From VRUE01 sp963822295 (GTDB lineage: Bacteria > Actinomycetota > Thermoleophilia > Solirubrobacterales > 70-9): a stretch of 64,000 bases of DNA. The position numbers and the translations under genes were made by a program. The stretch covers positions 1,116,001 to 1,180,000 of the forward strand of contig CAWGHD010000002.1 of the NCBI GenBank assembly GCA_963822295.1. Reading direction: 5' to 3'. Below the pieces are notes generated by a model, which saw only the letters and a list, made by a program, of their open reading frames with translations, ran no database searches and was not told the origin of the DNA. Shown here in pieces: positions 33,628 through 40,553 of this stretch (its first letter is position 1; the number at the start of each line of letters is the position of its first letter).

Positions 33628-35451
33628 ATGAGACTCGACGACCAGCCCGGCCGCCGCGGCCTGCGCGGCTCGATCGAATCGGTCGCCGGCAACCCCGACG
33701 CCTTCGGCAGCGAGCGCTCATTCAGCCCCGAGGTCGGCCGTCATTGGGAGGACCCCGAGGCGCCGCTCAGGGGCTACTACATCGACTTCAGCTTCAAGGC
33801 GGAGGACCCGGCATGGCCCCCCGCCTGGCTCGGCCCGCGTCGCGAGCAGCTGCACGTGGCCAACGTGCAATGGGGGCTGGGCGCCTTCGAGCGCTTCGTC
33901 AAGGGAGAGGGCGAGGAGTGGCTGCGGGGTGCGCTCGCCTGCGGCGAGCACCTGATCGAGACCCAGCACTCGGGCGGCCCGCAGGACGGCGGCTGGCGCC
34001 ATTTCTTCCCGATGCCCCACACCTACGTGATCCGGCCGCCCTGGCTCTCCGCGATCGCCCAGGGAGAGGCGGCGAGCCTGCTCGTCCGCCTTCACCTGGA
34101 GACCGGCGACGAGCGTTTCGCCGAGGCGGCGCGGCGCGGGCTGGCGCCGATGGCGGTGCCGGTCGGCGAGGGCGGGCTGCGCGCCGAGCTCGAGGGAGCC
34201 CCGTTCGTCGAGGAGTATCCGACGATCCCGCCCTCCTACGTGCTCAACGGGGCGATCTTCGCCCTCTGGGGCTACCTCGACGTGGGCAGGGGGCTCGACG
34301 ACCCGGAGGCGCTCGAGCAGTTCGAGGCGCTGACCTCGGCGCTGGTCGCAAACCTGGACCGCTGGGACACCGGCTTCTGGTCGTACTACGACCTCTACCC
34401 GCACCGCGTCCGCAACATCGCCAGCCCCGCCTACCACCTGCTCCACATCCGCCAGCTCGAGGTCCTCGACAGGCTCTCGCCCCGGCCCGAGCTGGGCGCG
34501 ATGAGGGCCCGCTTCCAGGGCTACCGCAGCTCGGCCGGGCGCCGCCGCAAGGCGATGGCCCAGAAGGTGGCCTTCCGCATCGTCAGCCCGCGCAACCCCA
34601 CGCTCGCGCACCGCCTGCCGTGGAACACCGCCCCGCGGCGCCGGGCGACGGGCGCGGGGCGCGGGGACGACGTGCTCGTCCTCGCCTACCACGCCATCAG
34701 CGAGGACTGGGACTCGACCCTGGCGGTCACCCCCGAGCGCTTCGACGCGCAGCTCCGCCACCTGGTGGAGCGGGGGTACAGGGCGGTCACCTTCGCCGAC
34801 GCCGTCGCCCGCGACGAGGGCGGCAGGCGGGTGGCGATCACCTTCGACGACGGCTACCGCTCGGTCGCCCGGCTGGCGAAGCCGATCCTCGACGCCCACG
34901 GGTTGAGCGCGACCGTCTTCGTCCCCACCGACCTGATCGACAGCGAGAGGCCGATGTCGTGGCCGGGGATCGACCACTGGCTCGACGGGCCCCATGCCGA
35001 TGAGCTGATCCCGATGTCCTGGGAGGAGGCGAGGGCGCTGGTCGAGGCCGGCTGGGAGATCGGCTCGCACACCCGCTCGCACCCGCGACTGACCGAGCTC
35101 GGCGACGAGGAGCTCGCCCGCGAGCTGGCGCAGTCGCGGCTGGAGTGCGAGGAGCGGCTCGGCATCCCCTGCGAGACGATCGCCTACCCCTATGGGGACG
35201 TCGATCAGCGGGTGGTGGCGGCGGCGATGGCCGCGGGCTACTCGGGTGCGGCCGCGGTGGCGATCAGGGAACGTCCCGGCTCCTACCTGGTGCCGCGCGT
35301 CGGCGTCTACAACGTCGACGACGACCGGGTCTTCCGGCTCAAGATATCCCGGCCCCTGCGGCGGCTCCACCGCTCACATGCCTGGGATGCGATCGACACC
35401 GTCGCGCGGCCCCTGCGTCCGCGCGCGCCGGCCGTGGGCCGAGGATCTTGA
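33628..35451 (+). CDS. D-glucuronyl C5-epimerase-like domain fused to polysaccharide deacetylase
   Basis: A 607-residue bifunctional candidate. Residues about 40-310 resemble the C-terminal domain of heparan/heparosan glucuronyl C5-epimerases: HVANVQWGLGAFERFVKGEGEEWL, GGWRHFFPMPHTY, PPWLSAIAQGEAASLLVRLH, FVEEYPTIPPSYVLNGAIFALWGYLD and GFWSYYDLYPHRVRNIASPAYHLLHIRQL. Residues about 350-560 are a NodB-type deacetylase with AITFDDGYRS (metal and base Asp) near 403 and IGSHTRSHPRL (metal His pair) near 478. No signal peptide is seen. The fusion suggests N-deacetylation and uronate epimerisation of one polymer. The downstream flippase start overlaps its stop. Confidence 0.88.
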   Translation: MRLDDQPGRRGLRGSIESVAGNPDAFGSERSFSPEVGRHWEDPEAPLRGYYIDFSFKAEDPAWPPAWLGPRREQLHVANVQWGLGAFERFVKGEGEEWLRGALACGEHLIETQHSGGPQDGGWRHFFPMPHTYVIRPPWLSAIAQGEAASLLVRLHLETGDERFAEAARRGLAPMAVPVGEGGLRAELEGAPFVEEYPTIPPSYVLNGAIFALWGYLDVGRGLDDPEALEQFEALTSALVANLDRWDTGFWSYYDLYPHRVRNIASPAYHLLHIRQLEVLDRLSPRPELGAMRARFQGYRSSAGRRRKAMAQKVAFRIVSPRNPTLAHRLPWNTAPRRRATGAGRGDDVLVLAYHAISEDWDSTLAVTPERFDAQLRHLVERGYRAVTFADAVARDEGGRRVAITFDDGYRSVARLAKPILDAHGLSATVFVPTDLIDSERPMSWPGIDHWLDGPHADELIPMSWEEARALVEAGWEIGSHTRSHPRLTELGDEELARELAQSRLECEERLGIPCETIAYPYGDVDQRVVAAAMAAGYSGAAAVAIRERPGSYLVPRVGVYNVDDDRVFRLKISRPLRRLHRSHAWDAIDTVARPLRPRAPAVGRGS

Positions 35452-36950
35452 CCGAGCCCGAGGTCGAGCCCTCCGGCCTCTCCGACACGGTCGTCCGCGG
35501 GGCGGGCCTGGCCGGCGCCGGCTACGTCCTCGCCCAGATCCTCACCCTCGGCTTCTACCTGGCGCTTGCCCGGCTCGCCGCGCCCGAGGACTTCGGCGAG
35601 TTCGCCGCCGGCTCGATCCTGGTCAGCGTCGGCCTGCTCTTCACCGAGTCCGGCATGCTGGCCGCGCTGATCCACCGCGAGGACCGGATCGACGAGGCGG
35701 CGAGCACGGCGACGATCGCGACCGCGACCGCCGGCGTGCTCCTCGCCCTGCTCGCGCTCGCCGCCTCGCCGCTGATCGGGCTCCTCTTCGACGACGAGAC
35801 GATCGGGGCGATCGCCGCCGCGACCTCCGGGCTCCTCCTCGTCCGCTCCCTGCCCGTCGTGCCCGAGGCGCTGCTGCAGCGGCGCTTCTCGTTCCTGCGG
35901 CGGATGATCGTCGAGCCGGTCGGAGTCCTCGCCTTCGGCGTCGCCGCGGTGATCGCCTGCTCCAACGGGATGGGCGCCTGGGGGCTGGTGATCGGCTTCT
36001 ACGCGGGAGCGGCGGCCGACGTCGTCCTCTCCTGGGCGCTTGTCCAGTGGCGTCCGAGGCTGCGGCAGGCGTCGATGGCGATGTGGCGGGAGCTGATCGG
36101 GTACGGCCGCTTCGTGCTCGCCTCCAACGTCCTGATGAGGGCCGGTGAGCAGGTACCCGTGATCCTGCTCGGCCGCTACGTCGGGACCGGCGCGCTCGGG
36201 CAGCTCCGCTACGCCGACCGGATGACCTCCACCCCGCTGGCGCTGATCGTCCAGGCCGCCTCCTACGTGCTCTTCCCGGCCTTCGCGCGGATCACCGACG
36301 ACCGGGAGCGCTTCCGGGCGGCCACCCTGCGCTCGCTGCAGACGATGTGCGCGCTCGCCTTCCCGCTCGGCATGCTGCTGGTGCCGCTGGGGGTGCCGGC
36401 GGCCGTGCTGCTCTTCGGCGAGGTCTGGCGCGAAGCCGGCGAGGCGGCGATCGCCCTGGTCGGCATCCCCGTCGCCGGGACGATCGTCTCCTTCGCCTCC
36501 GAGGCGTTCAAGGCCGACGGCCGGCCCGACCTCCTGGCCCGCCTGCACGTCGTCAGCGTCGCCGCGACCACGGTCGCGGTCGTCGCCCTGCTCCCCTTCG
36601 ACCTGATCGGCGTCGCCGCCGGGATCTCGGTCGGGCTGAGCTTCGCCGCCGCCTACGGGATCACGCGCGCGGTGCGGATGATCGGCCTCCCGGCGGGCGC
36701 GACGCTGAGGGCGATCGCGCTGCCGGCCGCCGCCGCCCTCGTCATGGTCGCCGTGATGACGCCGTGCGAGTTCATGGTTCTCGAGGCCTCCGAGCGCAGC
36801 ACCGGGCTCGGCCTCTGCCTGCTCGCCGCCGAGACGCTTGCCGGCCTCGCCGTCTACGCCGGCGCCCTGGCGCTGATCTCCAGGGACACCGCCCGCGACC
36901 TGCGGGCGCTCGCGGCACGCATCCTCCTGCGCCGGGGGCGGGCGGGGTGA
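35448..36950 (+). CDS. Wzx-type polysaccharide flippase
   Basis: A 500-residue membrane protein with about 14 helices of the MATE/MOP (RfbX/WzxC) family. It shows ILTLGFYLALARLAAPEDFGEFAAGSILVS, PEALLQRRFSFLRRMIVEPVGVLAFG, and GRYVGTGALGQLRYADRMTSTPLALIVQAASYVLFPAFARI, the conserved WzxC-type region. The TTG start overlaps the previous stop (TTGA), so it is translationally coupled to the epimerase/deacetylase. It would move lipid-linked repeat units outward for the Wzy proteins. Confidence 0.92.
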   Translation: MTEPEVEPSGLSDTVVRGAGLAGAGYVLAQILTLGFYLALARLAAPEDFGEFAAGSILVSVGLLFTESGMLAALIHREDRIDEAASTATIATATAGVLLALLALAASPLIGLLFDDETIGAIAAATSGLLLVRSLPVVPEALLQRRFSFLRRMIVEPVGVLAFGVAAVIACSNGMGAWGLVIGFYAGAAADVVLSWALVQWRPRLRQASMAMWRELIGYGRFVLASNVLMRAGEQVPVILLGRYVGTGALGQLRYADRMTSTPLALIVQAASYVLFPAFARITDDRERFRAATLRSLQTMCALAFPLGMLLVPLGVPAAVLLFGEVWREAGEAAIALVGIPVAGTIVSFASEAFKADGRPDLLARLHVVSVAATTVAVVALLPFDLIGVAAGISVGLSFAAAYGITRAVRMIGLPAGATLRAIALPAAAALVMVAVMTPCEFMVLEASERSTGLGLCLLAAETLAGLAVYAGALALISRDTARDLRALAARILLRRGRAG

Positions 36951-37912
36951 GCGCGGCGCCGGCGTTCAGCATCGTCGTCGCCGCCTTCAACGAGGAGGAG
37001 CTGGTCGGCTCGGCGATCGGCTCGGCGCTCGCGCAGAGCGTCGAGGACCTCGAGCTGATCGTCGTCGACGACGGCTCGACCGACGGCACCGCCGAGGTCG
37101 TCGGCGAGTTCGCCGCGGATCCCCGCCTGCGGCTGGTGCGCCAGGAGAACCGCGGCCTCTCCGCGGCCCGCAACGCCGGCATCGCCCGCTCGCGAGCCGC
37201 ACTGGTCTCCTTCCTCGACAGCGACGACCTCCTCCTGCCCGACTACCTGGAGAAGATGGGGACGGCGCTGGAGGCGGCGCCCGAGGCCGGCTTCGCCTAC
37301 ACCGACGCCTGGCTGCTCGACGACGACAGCGGCCGCTTCGCCCGTGACAGCGCGATGTCGTGGAACGGGCCCCCCGCCGACCCGCCCGCCGACCCGACCG
37401 CCTTCATGCGGCTCCTGATCGAGTCGAACTTCATCTTCGTCTCGACCACGGTGCGCCGCCGAGCCCTGGAGGCGGCCGGGACCTTCGACGAGAGCCTCAC
37501 CGCCTGCGAGGACTACGACCTCTGGCTGCGGATCCTCGGCGCCGGGCTCGGGGCGGCGCGGGTCGGGGGACGGCCGGCGATCAAGCGCGAGCGGCCCGGG
37601 GCGATGACGACCGACTTCCGCAACATGTTCGTCAACCTGAAGCGCGTCTGCGACTCGGTCGCGGAGGACTCCGCATACGACGAGGAGGTGAGGCGGACCG
37701 CCGCCGGCCGCTCGCGGCGCCTGGCGGCGGAGATCGATCTGCTCGAGGGGGATGCCGGCGGTATGCGCTCGGCGGCGGCCCGGGCACTCGGGCTGGTGAG
37801 GCGCGCCCGCGGGCGGCTGCGACGCCACACCGCATGGCACCGGCGCACTCCGGCGCCTCTTGCGTCAGCATTCCCGAGGGAGGAATGGACGCGACGCCGG
37901 AAAAACCGCTGA
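36947..37912 (+). CDS. GT2-family glycosyltransferase
   Basis: A 321-residue GT-A enzyme. It begins FSIVVAAFNEEELVGSAIGSAL, with the donor-site IVVDDGSTDGTAEVV and the metal-binding FLDSDDLLLPDYLEKM, then EDYDLWLRI near residue 185. The GTG start overlaps the flippase stop (GTGA). The Arg-rich C-terminus extends over the start of the next gene by 28 bases. It probably adds one sugar of the repeat unit. Confidence 0.92.
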   Translation: MSAAPAFSIVVAAFNEEELVGSAIGSALAQSVEDLELIVVDDGSTDGTAEVVGEFAADPRLRLVRQENRGLSAARNAGIARSRAALVSFLDSDDLLLPDYLEKMGTALEAAPEAGFAYTDAWLLDDDSGRFARDSAMSWNGPPADPPADPTAFMRLLIESNFIFVSTTVRRRALEAAGTFDESLTACEDYDLWLRILGAGLGAARVGGRPAIKRERPGAMTTDFRNMFVNLKRVCDSVAEDSAYDEEVRRTAAGRSRRLAAEIDLLEGDAGGMRSAAARALGLVRRARGRLRRHTAWHRRTPAPLASAFPREEWTRRRKNR

Positions 37913-39324
37913 GGGGCAGGCTCTACCGACTCGTCGTCGGGGTGCTGCTGCCCGGGCTGGTCGTCGCCGGCCTGGTCGTCCTCCTCTCCGGCGACGACTC
38001 GGCGGTCGAGACCACGGTCCTGCCGGAGAGCAGCCTCACGACCAACCCCTCGTTCGAGTCGGGGAACGCCGGCTGGGTCGGGCAGGGCGCCGGACTTTCC
38101 CTACAGGAGGACGAGGCAGCGCCCCACGGAGGCAGCGTCGCCCGTCTGGAGCCCCGGCAGGCGCCCCGGCCCTACTCGCTCGCGGACCGCGGCAGGACGG
38201 TCCGCTCGGCCGCGGCCGGCCAGGTCTACACGGCTCGCGCCTTCGTCCGCGCGGGCGTGGGCGACGACGGCAAGATCGCGCGGCTCACCGTCCGCGAGTG
38301 GGACGGCGACCGGGTCGTCGACTCGGAGAGCGTCGCCCTGGCGATGTCCTCGACCGCCTACACCGGGGCCGCGGTCCCGTACACGGCGCTGAGCGACGGC
38401 GACCAGCTCGAGGTCGTCCTCAACCGCGACACCGAGGTCTCGGCGGGAGAGGTGGTCTACGTCGACGCGATCTCGCTGACGCCGGCCGAGGTCCTCTTCT
38501 CCGACACCGGGGAGGACGGAGACCCGGGCGGCGTCTGGGGCAGGATCGACTGCCAGGAGACGAGCCGGCAGCGCCGGGTCGAGGCCGGCGGCGACCCGGC
38601 GCCCGACGCCGGCGGCGCGCCCCAGGAGAGCTCCGCCTACCGCCGCCTCACGGTCCGCGACGGCGACGACATCTCCGGCGAGCGCTGCGAGCTCGGCGAG
38701 AACGACCACAACGAGGGCCCCACCGCGCTCTACCGGGAGGGCCGCCGCATCCTCACCTTCGTCTCGCTGCGCGTCCCGAGCACCGCCGTCAGCGACGGTG
38801 AGAGCTGGCAGACCGTGTTCCAGATCAAGCAGGCCCAGCCCTCCGACGGCGGCGAGTTCACCTCGCCGGTGCTCGCCATGCACGTCACCGAAGGCGAGTG
38901 GCGGCTCGACCAGGTCGAAAAGGGCACGGTCTGGCGGGCGCCCGTGACCCGGAACCGCTGGACCCGCTTCGTCCTCGACGGAGTCTTCTCCCAGGACGCC
39001 GACCTGGGCTCGGTCCGCCTGCACGCCGACCTCAACGCCGACGGCGACTTCCTCGACGCCGGCGAGCACGCCGAGGTGCGGGGGGTGATCACCCTGGGGA
39101 CCGAAGTCGACGGGGAAAACGGGGGCGAGGACGGCCTCGACCCCGGCGACTCGATTCCCGGCCACCTGCGGGTCGGCATCTACCACTGCGATGAGCTGCC
39201 GGGCTCGGCCAACGCCTGCCCCGAACCCGAGCGGCCCGACCCATGGCCCTGCCCGGCGCCGCCCGGGCGCATCGCCTGCGCGATCGACGTCGACAACGTC
39301 CAGGTGGCGATCGTCAGCGAGTGA
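37885..39324 (+). CDS. Membrane-anchored glycan-binding/polysaccharide-lyase-like protein
   Basis: A 479-residue protein with an N-terminal membrane anchor (LVVGVLLPGLVVAGLVVLLSG). A carbohydrate-binding-module-like domain follows (TTNPSFESGNAGWVGQGAGLSL) and then a jelly-roll lyase-like domain with SGERCELGENDHNEGPTALYREGRR, ESWQTVFQIKQAQPSDGG and TRNRWTRFVLDGVFSQDADLGSVRLHADLN. The GxRxE/W..Q.K pattern resembles heparin-lyase-I/alginate-lyase-type folds. GGGAGGA precedes the ATG at 37885. A homologous protein is encoded at 43396. It may trim or bind the exported polymer; catalysis is not proven. Confidence 0.72.
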   Translation: MDATPEKPLRGRLYRLVVGVLLPGLVVAGLVVLLSGDDSAVETTVLPESSLTTNPSFESGNAGWVGQGAGLSLQEDEAAPHGGSVARLEPRQAPRPYSLADRGRTVRSAAAGQVYTARAFVRAGVGDDGKIARLTVREWDGDRVVDSESVALAMSSTAYTGAAVPYTALSDGDQLEVVLNRDTEVSAGEVVYVDAISLTPAEVLFSDTGEDGDPGGVWGRIDCQETSRQRRVEAGGDPAPDAGGAPQESSAYRRLTVRDGDDISGERCELGENDHNEGPTALYREGRRILTFVSLRVPSTAVSDGESWQTVFQIKQAQPSDGGEFTSPVLAMHVTEGEWRLDQVEKGTVWRAPVTRNRWTRFVLDGVFSQDADLGSVRLHADLNADGDFLDAGEHAEVRGVITLGTEVDGENGGEDGLDPGDSIPGHLRVGIYHCDELPGSANACPEPERPDPWPCPAPPGRIACAIDVDNVQVAIVSE

Positions 39325-40549
39325 CGGCGCCGGCCCGGCCGCGGGCGGCCTCGACCAGCACCTGCTCGAGGCGCTCGACCTGGCGTTCCCGAAGGTGCTC
39401 GGCGGCAAAGGGCCGGCCCCGCTCGACCAGGCGCTCGCGCAGGCCGGCATCTTCGCGCAGCCTCCGCACCGCGCCGGCCAGCGCCTCGGGGTCCCCCGGC
39501 CCCACCGGGAGCACCGCCTGCGCCGCCTCGCCGAGCCGGCGCGACTCGCCCTCGGCGGCGAGGATCACCGGCCGCCCGACGGCGCAGCCGTCGAACATCT
39601 TCGACGGGACGAACATGCGCAGCTCCGGCTCATCCCCGAGCGAGACGAGGATCGCGTCGGAGGCCCGCAGACGGCGTGCCGCCTCCGCCGGCGCCACCAG
39701 GCCCCGAAAGGCAACGGCGCCCTCCGGCAGGCCGGCAGCCGCCTCCTTCAGGCTCTCCCGGCGGGGCCCGTCGCCGACCAGCTCCAGCCGGAAACCGTCG
39801 CCGAGCAGCCGCGCCGCGCCGACCGCCGTCTCGAGGCCCTGGGCGATGCCGAGATTGCCCGCGTAGGTCCAGACGAAGGGCTCGGCCGGAACCCCGAGGG
39901 CCTCCCGCTCGGGGTCCTGCTCCCCGGCCTCGACCCACATTCGGGTCGTGCCGTTCGGGATCACCGAGATCTTCCCCGGCTCATCGGTCTTGGCGGCGAT
40001 CCGCTCGCGGAAGGGCTCGGTCACGGTCGTGATCGCCGTCGCGCTGCCGTAGAGCCGCCGCTCGAGGCGCTCCATGGCACGGATCACCCTCGGGTTGGTG
40101 AGCTCGCCGAGGGCGACGGCGGCCTCGGGCCAGAGGTCGCGCACGTCCATCACCCAGGGCGCCCGCCGCAGGCGGCCGACCGCCATCGCCGCCGCCGTCG
40201 CCGGCAGCGGGGGCGAGGTCGAGAAGATCACGTCCGGGCGGCGGGTGGAGAGGCCGGCGAGGGTCGCCGCCGAGGCGAAGCTGCCGTAGAAGGCGAGGCG
40301 GGTGCGGGTCGTCTTCACCGGCGAGGTCCGCACCCAGACGTGGCGCACCGAGTATCCGGAGGCCTCGCGCCGCTGTAGCGGGCGGCGCCCGAACCCATCG
40401 TGGAAGACGCCCTCCGGATGGTTCGGGGCCTCGCAGATCACCTCGACCTCGTGGCCCCGCTCGGCCAGCATCTCGGCGATCGGCACCATGCGGAAGCTCG
40501 CCGCCGTCACCTCCGGCGCGAAGTACTGGCTGATCAGGAGTATCCGCAA
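39314..40549 (-). CDS. GT4-family glycosyltransferase (WbuB-like)
   Basis: A GT-B enzyme of about 411 residues. The start is taken as TTG at 40549 (LRILLISQYFAPEVTAASFRM), five bases after the upstream stop, though a more distal start is open. Conserved parts are MDVRDLWPEAAVALGEL, ISVIPNGTT, FVWTYAGNLGIAQGLETAVGAARLL and MFVPSKMFDGCAVGRPVILAAEGES with the terminal-domain Glu. This layout matches WbuB/FucNAc-transferase-like enzymes. It overlaps the 3' end of the convergent lyase-like gene. Confidence 0.9.
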   Translation of the reverse strand: MRILLISQYFAPEVTAASFRMVPIAEMLAERGHEVEVICEAPNHPEGVFHDGFGRRPLQRREASGYSVRHVWVRTSPVKTTRTRLAFYGSFASAATLAGLSTRRPDVIFSTSPPLPATAAAMAVGRLRRAPWVMDVRDLWPEAAVALGELTNPRVIRAMERLERRLYGSATAITTVTEPFRERIAAKTDEPGKISVIPNGTTRMWVEAGEQDPEREALGVPAEPFVWTYAGNLGIAQGLETAVGAARLLGDGFRLELVGDGPRRESLKEAAAGLPEGAVAFRGLVAPAEAARRLRASDAILVSLGDEPELRMFVPSKMFDGCAVGRPVILAAEGESRRLGEAAQAVLPVGPGDPEALAGAVRRLREDAGLRERLVERGRPFAAEHLRERQVERLEQVLVEAARGRAGAVTR

Positions 40550-40553
40550 GGAC

